Part shown: piece after piece, positions 7,334 through 15,053 of the stretch | Layout of the letters: each line of letters begins with the position of its first letter | Numbering within the stretch: the first letter of the stretch is position 1 | From: Firmicutes bacterium UBA3572 | Lineage (GTDB): Bacteria > Bacillota > Desulfotomaculia > Desulfotomaculales > Desulforudaceae | DNA: 43,138 nucleotides | Assembly (NCBI GenBank): GCA_002375985.1 | Contig: DFNH01000003.1 | Span: 1-43,138 of the forward strand | Direction of reading: 5' to 3' | Translations under genes and position numbers: made by a program | The notes under the pieces: generated by a model | The model's input: only the letters and a program-made list of their open reading frames with translations | The model's database searches: none | What the model was told of the DNA's origin: nothing

Positions 7334-7873
7334 ATGTCGCGTACAGGGAGACTGCCCATCAACATACCGCAGGGCGTAGAGGTTTCGGTTGACGGGAATA
7401 CCGTTCTGGTTCGGGGACCCAGGGGTGAGCTCCGGCGGGAGATCCCCGCGGGTACCAGGGTGGTGCAGCAGGATGGCAAACTGGTGGTGGAAAGGACCGG
7501 TGCCGACCGTACCACCGCTATGCACGGGCTGGCCCGGACCCTGGTGGCCAACATGGTCGACGGGGTGACGAAGGGTTTTGAAAAAACGCTGGAACTGGTC
7601 GGGGTCGGCTACCGTGCTTCGTTGCAGGGAAAAAAACTCGTGATGACGCTGGGATATTCGCACCCGGTGGAGTACGAACCGCCTGCGAACATCCAGCTGG
7701 AGGTGCCGGCACCCACCAAGATCATCGTCCGCGGTGCCGATAAGGAAGAGGTCGGCCGCGTGGCGGCCAAGATTCGTTCTTTTCGGAGTCCCGAACCATA
7801 CAAGGGCAAGGGTGTCAGGTACGAGGGTGAAAAGATCCGCCTGAAGGCCGGTAAGGCCGGTCTCAAGAAATAA
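7334..7873 (+). CDS. rplF: 50S ribosomal protein L6
   Basis: 179 residues with two repeated L6 domains. Landmarks are MSRTGRLPINIPQGVEV, the middle LELVGVGYRASLQGKKL, and the C-terminal RSFRSPEPYKGKGVRYEGE motif. L6 binds helix 97 of 23S rRNA near the factor-binding site. Spacing and strand agree with membership of the same operon. Confidence 0.98.
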   Translation: MSRTGRLPINIPQGVEVSVDGNTVLVRGPRGELRREIPAGTRVVQQDGKLVVERTGADRTTAMHGLARTLVANMVDGVTKGFEKTLELVGVGYRASLQGKKLVMTLGYSHPVEYEPPANIQLEVPAPTKIIVRGADKEEVGRVAAKIRSFRSPEPYKGKGVRYEGEKIRLKAGKAGLKK

Positions 7874-7895
7874 GGGGAAAGGGGGCAGACAGGTC

Positions 7896-8270
7896 TTGCT
7901 GAACAAACCCAGTCGCCGTGAACTGCGTAATAAGAGAAGAATTCGGGTTCGGAAGAAGATTGCGGGCACCGCGGAGCGCCCCCGGCTGAACGTCTTTCGC
8001 AGTGCGAAGCATATCTACGCGCAACTGATTGACGATGACCGTGGGGTGACTATCTGCGCCGCCTCCACCCTTTCTCCTGAGGTGAAGGAAAAACTAGAGG
8101 GTGTCCAGGGAGGCAAAACCGACGCCGCCCGTGTCGTTGGGGAAACGATTGCCGAAAAGGCCAAGGCCCTCGGCATTGAAAAGGTGGTCTTTGACCGGGC
8201 CGGTTATTTGTACCACGGGCGGGTCAAAGCGCTGGCCGAGGGGGCCCGTGCCAAGGGTCTGGAATTCTAA
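7896..8270 (+). CDS. rplR: 50S ribosomal protein L18
   Basis: 124 residues with a TTG start. The basic N-terminal arm (RRELRNKRRIRVRKK) is followed by the 5S rRNA-binding core (RPRLNVFRSAKHIYAQLIDD) and a VVFDRAGYLYHGRVKALAEGAR end, all classic for L18. With L5 it forms the 5S RNP. A purine-rich AAAGGGGGCAG precedes the start. Confidence 0.97.
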   Translation: MLNKPSRRELRNKRRIRVRKKIAGTAERPRLNVFRSAKHIYAQLIDDDRGVTICAASTLSPEVKEKLEGVQGGKTDAARVVGETIAEKAKALGIEKVVFDRAGYLYHGRVKALAEGARAKGLEF

Positions 8271-8288
8271 GATGACGGGGGGAATGTT

Positions 8289-8795
8289 GTGTCCAGAATA
8301 GATGCCTCTAAATTAGAGCTCTCGGAAAAAGTGGTTTTCATCAACCGTTGTGCGAAGGTGGTCAAAGGCGGGCGCCGGTTTAGCTTTTCGGCCCTGGTGG
8401 TTGTTGGAGACGGCGCCGGCCACGTGGGTGCCGGTCTGGGCAAAGCGACCGAAGTTCCGGAGGCCATCCGAAAAGGAATCGAGGACGGGAAGAAGAACCT
8501 TATTAAGGTGCCTCTGGTTGGCACCACCATCACCCACGAGGTGCTGGGTCGATACGGCGCGGGCAAGGTCTTCTTGAAGCCTGCGGCGCCTGGTACCGGT
8601 GTCATTGCCGGCGGGCCGGTCCGGGCCGTGCTGGAATTGGCCGGGGTGAAGGACATCTTGACCAAATCATTGGGTTCCAACAGCGCCAACAACATGGTAC
8701 GCGCAACCCTCGAAGCACTGAAGCAGCTGAGAACTAAGGAAGAGGTCGCCCGCATGCGGGGCAAGAGGGTCAAGGACCTGGGGATTGGGGGTTAG
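8289..8795 (+). CDS. rpsE: 30S ribosomal protein S5
   Basis: 168 residues, GTG start. It has the double-stranded RNA-binding-like N-terminal domain (KVVKGGRRFSFSALVVVGDGAGHVG) and the C-terminal domain with GTGVIAGGPVRAVLELAGVKD and SNSANNMVRATLEAL. S5 takes part in decoding accuracy and mRNA unwinding at the entry tunnel. Its TAG lies 3 bases before the rpmD start. Confidence 0.98.
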   Translation: MSRIDASKLELSEKVVFINRCAKVVKGGRRFSFSALVVVGDGAGHVGAGLGKATEVPEAIRKGIEDGKKNLIKVPLVGTTITHEVLGRYGAGKVFLKPAAPGTGVIAGGPVRAVLELAGVKDILTKSLGSNSANNMVRATLEALKQLRTKEEVARMRGKRVKDLGIGG

Positions 8796-8798
8796 GCC

Positions 8799-9038
8799 GT
8801 GGCAGAACAGTCGACAGTGGTTGGTCGTCGGTCGTCGGAGGCCGAAGACCGCAAGGTGAGCAGGAAGTTGAGGATCACGTTGGTCCGCAGCCTGATCGGA
8901 CGGTCTGAAACCCAGCGCCGGACGGTCCGGGCCTTGGGCTTGACGAAGATCAATCAGACGGTGGAAAAGGAAGACACACCCCAGATCAGGGGCATGGTCA
9001 ACAAGGTGCAGCACATGATTAAGGTTGAGGAAATTTAG
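8799..9038 (+). CDS. rpmD: 50S ribosomal protein L30 with an unusual N-terminal extension
   Basis: 79 residues from GTG 8799, about 20 more than a normal L30. The L30 body begins near residue 22 (LRITLVRSLIGRSETQRRTVRALGL) and ends normally (RGMVNKVQHMIKVEEI). The extra segment (AEQSTVVGRRSSEAEDRKV) is encoded by DNA containing GGTCGTCGGTCGTCGG at 8824-8839, the arm sequence of the nearby repeat elements. The shorter alternative start, GTG 8856, lies 14 bases after GGAGG (8837-8841), which is a long spacing. Either the protein carries a repeat-derived tail or translation begins at 8856. Confidence 0.93.
   Translation: MAEQSTVVGRRSSEAEDRKVSRKLRITLVRSLIGRSETQRRTVRALGLTKINQTVEKEDTPQIRGMVNKVQHMIKVEEI
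8822..8841 (+). repeat. Partial GTCGTC repeat arm inside rpmD
   Basis: A TGGTCGTCGGTCGTCGGAGG tract lies within the first 15 codons of rpmD. It shares GGTCGTCGGTCGTC with the 5' arm of the element at 5985. No GGAATG hairpin is present, so this is at most an arm or a truncated copy. Confidence 0.5.
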
Positions 9039-9050
9039 GGGGAAAGAGGT

Positions 9051-9491
9051 ATGAAGCTGAGCGAACTCAAACCGGCGGCGGGTTCCCGCCGCAAACCGAC
9101 CCGTAAAGGCCAAGGGATCAGCGCCGGTCAGGGCAAAACGGCGGGGCGTGGCCATAAGGGTCAGAATGCCAGGTCTGGCGGCGGTGTGCGCCGCGGCTTC
9201 GAAGGTGGGCAGATGCCCCTTTACCGCCGGTTGCCGAAACGGGGTTTCCGCAATGTTTTCAAAAAAGAATTCGCCGTAGTCAATCTTGAGGCACTCAACC
9301 GTTTTGAAGACGGGACCGTGGTTACGCCTGAGCTATTACGGGCGGCCCGCCTGGTCAGAAAGCGGGCGGAAGGAATCAAGATTCTGGGAGACGGCGAGAT
9401 CAAAAAGTCCTTGACGGTGCGGGCCCACGCCTTCTCCAAGGCCGCCGGGGAGAAAATCGCCGCCGCCGGAGGAAAGGCCGAGGTGATTTAA
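9051..9491 (+). CDS. rplO: 50S ribosomal protein L15
   Basis: 146 residues. The glycine- and basic-rich N-terminal half (GQGISAGQGKTAGRGHKGQNARSGGGVRRGFEGGQMPLYRRLPKRGF) is unmistakable, and the C-terminal KSLTVRAHAFSKAAGEKI is normal. L15 is a late assembly protein of the 50S subunit. Its stop codon abuts the secY start, which suggests coupling. Confidence 0.98.
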   Translation: MKLSELKPAAGSRRKPTRKGQGISAGQGKTAGRGHKGQNARSGGGVRRGFEGGQMPLYRRLPKRGFRNVFKKEFAVVNLEALNRFEDGTVVTPELLRAARLVRKRAEGIKILGDGEIKKSLTVRAHAFSKAAGEKIAAAGGKAEVI

Positions 9492-10757
9492 TTGCAGTTT
9501 CTCGGCACCCTGCAGGCCGCCCTGAAAGTATCCGAACTGAGAAGTAAGCTCCTGTTCACCCTGGCCATGCTGTTGATATTCCGGATCGGCGCGCACATCC
9601 CGACACCCGGGGTGCGGCCGGAGGCCATGGTGGAACTGATCCAGAGCGGGATCCTGTTCGGCTTCTTTGACGTTATTTCCGGCGGTGCCTTCAAGAACTT
9701 TTCGGTGTTCGCCATGGGCATCATCCCATACATTAACGCCTCCATTATCATGCAGCTTTTGACCGTGGTCATTCCGAAGCTGGAGCGTCTGGCGAAGGAG
9801 GGGGAAGAGGGCCGTAAAAAAATCCTGCAGTACACCCGGTATTTTACGGCTGTTTTGGCCTTTCTCCAGGCGTTGGGAATGTCCGTGGCCATCAAGGGGG
9901 CGTTGATCGTGCCGAGTGTGATCAACTACCTGTTCGTGGCGCTTATCCTGACCGCCGGTACCGTATTCCTGATGTGGCTGGGGGAGCAGATCACCGAGAA
10001 AGGCATCGGTAACGGTATTTCACTGTTGATCTTCGCCGGCATCGTTTCCCGCATCCCGGAAGGCGTGACCCGGGTGGTTGAATACCTGCAGGTAGGCACG
10101 ATCAATATTCTGAGCGTGATCGCCCTGGTGGGCATCGGCCTCCTGGTGATTGCGGCGGTGGTGGCCATTCACGAGGGACAGCGGCGCATTCCGGTGCAGT
10201 ACGCCAAACGGGTCATTGGGCGCCGGGTTTACGGCGGCCAGACCACGCACCTGCCCCTGAAGGTGAATCAGGCCGGCGTGATTCCCGTTATTTTCGCCTC
10301 CTCGTTCCTGATCTTTCCCGAGCAGGTGCTCCAGTGGTTTTCCGGGAGCGTGGTCGCGGCGTGGTTTTTGAACTGGTTTTACTGGGGGTCGTTTGTACAC
10401 ACCACGTTGTACGCCCTTTTGATCATCGGGTTTACTTATTTTTACACCGCCATTATCATGAACCCGGTGGACATGGCCGACAACATTAAGAAACACGGCG
10501 GTTTCATTCCCGGTATCCGTCCGGGCCGGCCCACGGCGGAATACATCAGCAAGGTGCTGTCGCGCATTACCCTGGCCGGAGCGTTGTTCTTGGCCCTGAT
10601 CGCGATTTTGCCGAACTTCGTGCTGATCGCCACCCAGATACCCAACGTGTACTTCGGGGGCACGGCGCTTTTGATCGTGGTTGGTGTGGCGATGGAAACC
10701 ATGAAACAGGTGGAGGCGCATCTGTTGATGCGGAGCTACCAGGGTTTTATTAAATAA
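9492..10757 (+). CDS. secY: Preprotein translocase subunit SecY
   Basis: 421 residues, polytopic with about ten hydrophobic segments, the central channel of the Sec translocon. The plug and early helices (RIGAHIPTPGV, GGAFKNFSVFAMGIIPYINASIIMQL) and the cytoplasmic loop with AKRVIGRRVYGGQTTHLPLKVNQAGVIPVIFASS are diagnostic. The TTG start follows the rplO stop directly. In most Firmicutes adk comes next; here map follows after 23 bases. Confidence 0.98.
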   Translation: MQFLGTLQAALKVSELRSKLLFTLAMLLIFRIGAHIPTPGVRPEAMVELIQSGILFGFFDVISGGAFKNFSVFAMGIIPYINASIIMQLLTVVIPKLERLAKEGEEGRKKILQYTRYFTAVLAFLQALGMSVAIKGALIVPSVINYLFVALILTAGTVFLMWLGEQITEKGIGNGISLLIFAGIVSRIPEGVTRVVEYLQVGTINILSVIALVGIGLLVIAAVVAIHEGQRRIPVQYAKRVIGRRVYGGQTTHLPLKVNQAGVIPVIFASSFLIFPEQVLQWFSGSVVAAWFLNWFYWGSFVHTTLYALLIIGFTYFYTAIIMNPVDMADNIKKHGGFIPGIRPGRPTAEYISKVLSRITLAGALFLALIAILPNFVLIATQIPNVYFGGTALLIVVGVAMETMKQVEAHLLMRSYQGFIK

Positions 10758-10780
10758 GAAAGCAGAACAACGGTGGTAAG

Positions 10781-11527
10781 ATGATTACCAAGAAATCCCC
10801 CCGAGAAGTCGGTTATATGCGGGAGGCGGGGCGGATCGTGGCCGGAGCCTTCGCGGAGCTGGCTCCGCTGATTGTGCCCGGCATCACCACCAGGGAACTG
10901 GACGCGGTGGCCGAAAAGTACATCCGCAAAGAAGGGGCGAGACCGGCTTTCAAAGGATTGTACGGCTTTCCGGCCAGTATCTGCACGTCCATTAACGAGC
11001 AGGTAGTGCACGGGATTCCCGGTTTAAGGAAACTAAAAAATGGAGATATTATCAGTATTGACATTGGGGCGGAAATAAATGGTTATTTTGGTGACGGCAC
11101 GGTGACTTTTCCGGTCGGCACGCCGGAGGACCGGGTCCTGGAACTGGTGCGGGTTACCCGGGAAGCCTTGAACATCGGTATCGCCCAGGCGCGGCCGGGA
11201 AACCGGCTGACGGATATCTCCCATGCCGTGCAGACCCACGTTGAACGCCACGGTTTTTCGGTGGTGCGCGACTATGTCGGGCACGGTATCGGGGCTAAGA
11301 TGCACGAAGATCCGCAGGTTCCCAACTTTGGTCCCCCGGGCCGAGGTCCGCGGCTGGAACCGGGCATGACGCTGGCCCTCGAACCCATGGTCAACATGGG
11401 CAGTTACGAGGTGGTGACGCTTGACGACAGATGGACGGTGGTGACCCGGGACGGCAAACCTTCCGCCCACTTCGAGCACACCATCTTGATTACCGAGGAC
11501 GGGCCGGAGATTTTGACCCGGCTTTAG
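10781..11527 (+). CDS. map: Methionine aminopeptidase, type I
   Basis: 248 residues of the pita-bread fold, which removes the initiator methionine from nascent proteins. Metal ligands are visible: the two aspartates in ISIDIGAEINGYFGDGTVTF, the histidine in GHGIGAKMHEDP, and the glutamates in ALEPMVNMGS and FEHTILITEDG. It has no SH3 or zinc N-terminal extension, so it is the short type Ia form. The usual neighbour adk is absent. A repeat element begins right after its stop. Confidence 0.97.
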   Translation: MITKKSPREVGYMREAGRIVAGAFAELAPLIVPGITTRELDAVAEKYIRKEGARPAFKGLYGFPASICTSINEQVVHGIPGLRKLKNGDIISIDIGAEINGYFGDGTVTFPVGTPEDRVLELVRVTREALNIGIAQARPGNRLTDISHAVQTHVERHGFSVVRDYVGHGIGAKMHEDPQVPNFGPPGRGPRLEPGMTLALEPMVNMGSYEVVTLDDRWTVVTRDGKPSAHFEHTILITEDGPEILTRL

Positions 11528-11624
11528 TAGTCGTCAATCGTCAGTCGTCGGTTGCCGGACTGGCGAAAGGAATGTGCCGGAGCGCATTCCGGAATGAGAG
11601 TCGTCGGTCATCGGTTTGCGCAGT
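11528..11624 (+). repeat. Hairpin repeat element, copy B, in the map-KOW gap
   Basis: The spacer opens with TAGTCGTCAATCGTC-type arms, continues with a GCCGGACTGGCGA segment, then a 9-base inverted repeat GGAATGTGC/GCGCATTCC with one G-U pair and a 4-base loop (11569-11590), and ends with GTCGTCGGTCATCGG at about 11600-11614. It shares order and sequence with the element at 5985, though without the 8-base tandem. The hairpin is kept despite base changes, which suggests that the stem matters or that the copies are recent. Confidence 0.65.
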
Positions 11625-11636
11625 GGAGGGATAGGC

Positions 11637-11924
11637 TTGAGAGCGGAGCGGATCAGACCCGGTCAGGTGGTCATTTCCCAGGCTGGTCGGGACGCCGGAC
11701 AGTGTTACGTGGTAATCGCTATGCAGGGGGAGTCCCGTGCAGTCTTGGCCGATGGTACACGGCGGCGGGTGCAGAACCCCAAGCTCAAGAATTTGAAGCA
11801 CCTGCGGTTACTTGCAGATCCGGATCCGGAGCTTTTGCGTAAGATCGTCAGCGGGGAAAGAATAACGGACGCCGATATCCGACGGGTGCTCTGGGTTTTG
11901 GTCGGGAAGGAGGGTTGCCGGTGA
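11637..11924 (+). CDS. KOW-domain RNA-binding protein
   Basis: 95 residues from TTG 11637, 6 bases after GGAGGG (11625-11630); an open frame to 11616 exists but runs into the repeat. The N-terminal third (IRPGQVVISQAGRDAGQCYVV) is a KOW-type segment like that of L14e/L27e, and an NPKLKNLKHL motif follows. Small KOW proteins occupy the same place between map and infA in many Firmicutes. A ribosome-associated or RNA-binding role is inferred; the exact function is unknown. Its TGA overlaps the infA GTG. Confidence 0.85.
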   Translation: MRAERIRPGQVVISQAGRDAGQCYVVIAMQGESRAVLADGTRRRVQNPKLKNLKHLRLLADPDPELLRKIVSGERITDADIRRVLWVLVGKEGCR

Positions 11925-12136
11925 AACAAGATGTCATCGAGGTAGAGGGGAAGGTTGTTGAGCCTCTGCCCAATGCGATGTTCCGCGTTGAGCTGCCCAA
12001 CGGCCACAAGGTTTTAGCCCACGTTTCGGGAAAGATTCGGATGAACTTTATCCGCATTTTGCCAGGGGACAGGGTCTTGGTTGAGCTTTCTCCCTACGAC
12101 CTGACCCGGGGCCGCATCGTATACCGGTATAAGTAA
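11921..12136 (+). CDS. infA: Translation initiation factor IF-1
   Basis: 71 residues from GTG 11921, which is 6 bases after AAGGAGG and overlaps the upstream stop as GTGA. An upstream TTG (11915) directly abuts the binding site and is unlikely. The OB-fold sequence is almost canonical: DVIEVEGKVVEPLPNAMFRV, then GHKVLAHVSGKIRMNFIRIL, and SPYDLTRGRIVYRYK. IF-1 binds the 30S A site during initiation. Confidence 0.98.
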   Translation: MKQDVIEVEGKVVEPLPNAMFRVELPNGHKVLAHVSGKIRMNFIRILPGDRVLVELSPYDLTRGRIVYRYK

Positions 12137-12157
12137 AGCTTTAAGGGGGCATGACCC

Positions 12158-12271
12158 GTGAAGGTTAAACCTTCGGTAAAGACCATCTGCGAAAAGTGCA
12201 AGGTGATTCGCCGTAAAGGCAAAGTGATGATTATTTGCACAAATGCCAAGCATAAGCAAAGGCAAGGGTAA
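12158..12271 (+). CDS. rpmJ: 50S ribosomal protein L36
   Basis: 37 residues, from GTG 12158 behind AAGGGGG, to TAA at 12269. It begins MKVKPSVKTICEKCKVI and ends KHKQRQG, the standard L36 pattern. Zinc ligands Cys11, Cys14, Cys27 and His32 are all present, so this is the zinc-containing form. The gene sits between infA and rpsM, as expected. Confidence 0.97.
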   Translation: MKVKPSVKTICEKCKVIRRKGKVMIICTNAKHKQRQG

Positions 12272-12285
12272 AGGAGTGAGGGTGT

Positions 12286-12657
12286 TTGGCCAGAATCGCC
12301 GGCGTTGATTTGCCGAGAGACAAAAGAGTGGAAGTGGCCCTGACCTACGTTTACGGGATCGGCCGTTCCTCGGCCAAGAAGATTTTAGGGCAAGCGGCTG
12401 TCGATCCATCCACGCGGGTCCGTGACCTCACCGAGGAAGAAATCACGCGGATCAGGGAGCTGATCGACAGAGGATATAAAGTGGAGGGGGACCTCCGGCG
12501 GGAGATATCCCTGAACATCAAGCGACTGATTGAAATCGGATCATACCGCGGCCTTCGCCACCGGCGGGGTCTGCCGGTGCGGGGACAGCGCACCAGAACC
12601 AATGCTCGGACCCGGAAAGGCCCGCGGAGGACCGTGGGTGTCCGGAGAAAGAAGTAG
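12286..12657 (+). CDS. rpsM: 30S ribosomal protein S13
   Basis: 123 residues, TTG start (MARIAGVDLPRDKRVEVALTY) behind AAGGAG. The helix-two-turn-helix YGIGRSSAKKIL and the basic C-terminal tail (RGQRTRTNARTRKGPRRTVGVRRKK), which reaches to the P-site tRNA, are both clear. S13 partners S19 at the top of the 30S head. Confidence 0.98.
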   Translation: MARIAGVDLPRDKRVEVALTYVYGIGRSSAKKILGQAAVDPSTRVRDLTEEEITRIRELIDRGYKVEGDLRREISLNIKRLIEIGSYRGLRHRRGLPVRGQRTRTNARTRKGPRRTVGVRRKK

Positions 12658-12668
12658 GGGGTTAGTAG

Positions 12669-13055
12669 ATGGCGCGGAGACCTAGAGCCAAGAAGAAAGA
12701 ACGGAAAAACATCGAAAAAGGCGTGGCTCACATCAAGTCCACCTTTAACAATACGGTGATTACCATTACCGACGTCCGGGGGAACACCATCTCCTGGTCC
12801 AGTGCGGGTACGGTAGGTTTTAAGGGCTCCCGGAAGAGCACACCCTTTGCCGCACAGTTGGCGGCGGAGAAAGCGGCCCGGGAGGCCATGGAACACGGTT
12901 TGCGGGAAGTGGCCGTAATGGTCAAGGGACCGGGATCCGGCCGTGAGGCGGCTATCCGTTCCCTGCAAGCCGCCGGACTGGAAGTGAGCCTGATCAAGGA
13001 CGTCACGCCTATTCCTCACAATGGCTGCCGGCCGCCGAAGCGCCGGCGTGTATAA
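12669..13055 (+). CDS. rpsK: 30S ribosomal protein S11
   Basis: 128 residues. It has the family motifs HIKSTFNNTVITITDVRGN, SAGTVGFKGSRKSTPFAAQLAA, and the C-terminal DVTPIPHNGCRPPKRRRV. S11 sits on the 30S platform near the Shine-Dalgarno helix. It lies in the alpha operon order rpsM-rpsK-rpsD-rpoA. Confidence 0.98.
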   Translation: MARRPRAKKKERKNIEKGVAHIKSTFNNTVITITDVRGNTISWSSAGTVGFKGSRKSTPFAAQLAAEKAAREAMEHGLREVAVMVKGPGSGREAAIRSLQAAGLEVSLIKDVTPIPHNGCRPPKRRRV

Positions 13056-13076
13056 ACACTTTGAGGAGGTGTCTTT

Positions 13077-13703
13077 TTGGCTAGATATACCGAAGCGCGG
13101 TGCCGTCTGTGCCGCCGCGAAGGCGTCAAATTGTATTTAAAAGGTGACCGGTGCTACACTCCCAAGTGCGCTGTCGGCCGTCGGGCTTTCCCCCCTGGGC
13201 AGCAAGGACCTTCCCGGCGGAAGGTAACCGAGTATGGCCTGCAGCTTAGGGAAAAGCAAAAGGTGCGGCGCATTTACGGAGTTCTGGAGGCGCAGTTCCG
13301 GAACTACTTCCGGAAGGCCGAGCGTCAGCCGGGAGTGACCGGTGAGAATCTGTTGCGCCTGCTGGAGCGCCGTTTTGACAACGTCGTTTACCGGCTGGGA
13401 TTGGGTGCTTCCCGGATGGAGGCTCGCCAATTGATCCGCCACGGCCATTTTGCCATCAACGGACGCAAGGTGGATATTCCTTCTTACCTGGTGAAGGTCG
13501 GCGACGTCATTACCATCCGTGAACGGAGCAAATCCTTGCCGCGGATACGGGAAAACATGGAGCGGGCGGCGGAAAACACCGCTCCTGCCTGGCTGGAGTA
13601 TGATAGCGAACAAGCCGTGGGGCGAGTCGTGGCGTTGCCCGATCGCGAGCACATTGATATCCCGGTGCAAGAGCAACTTGTTGTTGAGCTGTACTCCAGG
13701 TAA
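13077..13703 (+). CDS. rpsD: 30S ribosomal protein S4
   Basis: 208 residues with a TTG start behind GAGGAGG. The N-terminus has four cysteines (CRLC near residues 9-12 and C...C near 26-31), so this is the zinc-binding S4. The S4 RNA-binding domain follows (RLDNVVYRLGLGASRMEARQLIRHGH equivalents). S4 is a primary 16S rRNA binder with a role in decoding fidelity. Confidence 0.98.
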   Translation: MARYTEARCRLCRREGVKLYLKGDRCYTPKCAVGRRAFPPGQQGPSRRKVTEYGLQLREKQKVRRIYGVLEAQFRNYFRKAERQPGVTGENLLRLLERRFDNVVYRLGLGASRMEARQLIRHGHFAINGRKVDIPSYLVKVGDVITIRERSKSLPRIRENMERAAENTAPAWLEYDSEQAVGRVVALPDREHIDIPVQEQLVVELYSR

Positions 13704-13730
13704 CCGGGAACCTGCTTGAGGGGGTTCGTA

Positions 13731-14681
13731 ATGCTAGAAATAGAAAAACCGCGGATTGAGTGTGTCGACTTAGATGCCGACGGCGTTTACGGAAAATTCG
13801 TGGTGGAGCCGCTGGAAAGGGGCTACGGGATCACCCTGGGCAACTCGCTCCGGCGGGTGCTATTGGCCTCTCTACCGGGAGCGGCGGTCACCGCCGTGAA
13901 AATTGACGGGGTGCTACACGAGTTTTCCACCATACCAGGGGTGCGCGAAGACGTAACCGAGTTGATTCTGAACCTAAAAAGCCTGCGCCTGAAGCTTCAC
14001 GGCCAGGAAGACGAGAAGCAGATCCGCATCGAAGCGGAGGGCCAGAGGCAGGTTTTTGCACGGGACATCATTGCCGATCCCGACATCGAGATTTTAAACC
14101 CGGACCTGCAGATCGCTACTTTGGAGCCGGACGCCCGCCTCTATATGGATTTGACGGTCAAACGGGGGCGCGGTTACGTGCCGGCCGAGGGCAACAGGCA
14201 GGGGAACCACGTCATCGGCGTGATTCCCATTGACGCAATTTTTACGCCGGTGACCAAAGCCAACTTTGTTGTGGAGAAGACCCGAGTGGGGCAGGATACC
14301 AACTTTGATCGGCTGGTCCTGGAGGTCTGGACTGACGGCAGTATTCATCCGAGCGAGGCCTTGAGCCTGGCCGCACGGATTTTGATTGAACACCTGCAGT
14401 TGTACGTGGGGCTCACCGAGTCGGTGAACAACGTTAAGATTATGGTGGAAAAGGAAGAGGAAAAGAAGAACAAGCTTTTAGAAATGCCCATCGAAGAACT
14501 GGATCTCTCGGTAAGGTCGTACAACTGCCTGAAGCGGGCCGGGATTAACACGGTGGAAGAACTAATTCAGCGTAACGAAGAAGAAATGATGAAAGTTCGC
14601 AATCTGGGCAAGAAATCGCTGGAGGAAGTGGTGCGCAAATTGAACGAATTGGGCTTAAGTTTGCGCCGGGACGAAGAATAG
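13731..14681 (+). CDS. rpoA: DNA-directed RNA polymerase alpha subunit
   Basis: 316 residues from ATG 13731, about 6 bases after GAGGGGG. A frame extending up to 13716 lacks support. The N-terminal assembly domain (LERGYGITLGNSLRRVLLASLPGAAVT) covers about residues 1-230, an acidic linker follows, and the C-terminal domain (LDLSVRSYNCLKRAGINTVEEL, then KVRNLGKKSLEEV) binds UP elements and activators. It lies in its standard place between rpsD and rplQ. Confidence 0.99.
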   Translation: MLEIEKPRIECVDLDADGVYGKFVVEPLERGYGITLGNSLRRVLLASLPGAAVTAVKIDGVLHEFSTIPGVREDVTELILNLKSLRLKLHGQEDEKQIRIEAEGQRQVFARDIIADPDIEILNPDLQIATLEPDARLYMDLTVKRGRGYVPAEGNRQGNHVIGVIPIDAIFTPVTKANFVVEKTRVGQDTNFDRLVLEVWTDGSIHPSEALSLAARILIEHLQLYVGLTESVNNVKIMVEKEEEKKNKLLEMPIEELDLSVRSYNCLKRAGINTVEELIQRNEEEMMKVRNLGKKSLEEVVRKLNELGLSLRRDEE

Positions 14682-14706
14682 GGTACGAGGAGGCAAAAAG
14701 ATCGAC

Positions 14707-15048
14707 ATGGGCTACCGGAAGCTGGGGCTCCGTTCGGACCACAGGAGAGCCATGCTACGAAATATGGTTACTTCGCTGATCAAAGAAGAGCGGATCACCA
14801 CCACCGAAGCGCGGGCCAAAGAGGTCCGCACGATGGCAGAAAAAATGATCACGCTGGCCAAGCAGGGCGATCTGGCCGCCCGCCGCCAGGTGCTGGAATA
14901 CGTGTTCGACAAAGAGGCGGCCAAGAAGCTTTTTGACACGATTGCACCGCGTTACCAGGACCGCTCCGGCGGCTATACACGGATCGTCAAGGTCGGTTTC
15001 CGGCGGGGAGACGCGGCTTCGATGGTGATCCTGGAACTGGTCCAGTGA
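14707..15048 (+). CDS. rplQ: 50S ribosomal protein L17
   Basis: 113 residues, starting MGYRKLGLRSDHRRAMLRNM, which is characteristic. The RITTTEARAKEVRTMAEKMITLA helix and the C-terminal GGYTRIVKVGFRRGDAASM follow. L17 lies at the tunnel exit. truA begins 5 bases after its stop; the ecfA-ecfA-ecfT transporter genes found here in many Firmicutes are absent. Confidence 0.98.
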   Translation: MGYRKLGLRSDHRRAMLRNMVTSLIKEERITTTEARAKEVRTMAEKMITLAKQGDLAARRQVLEYVFDKEAAKKLFDTIAPRYQDRSGGYTRIVKVGFRRGDAASMVILELVQ

Positions 15049-15053
15049 TCTAG

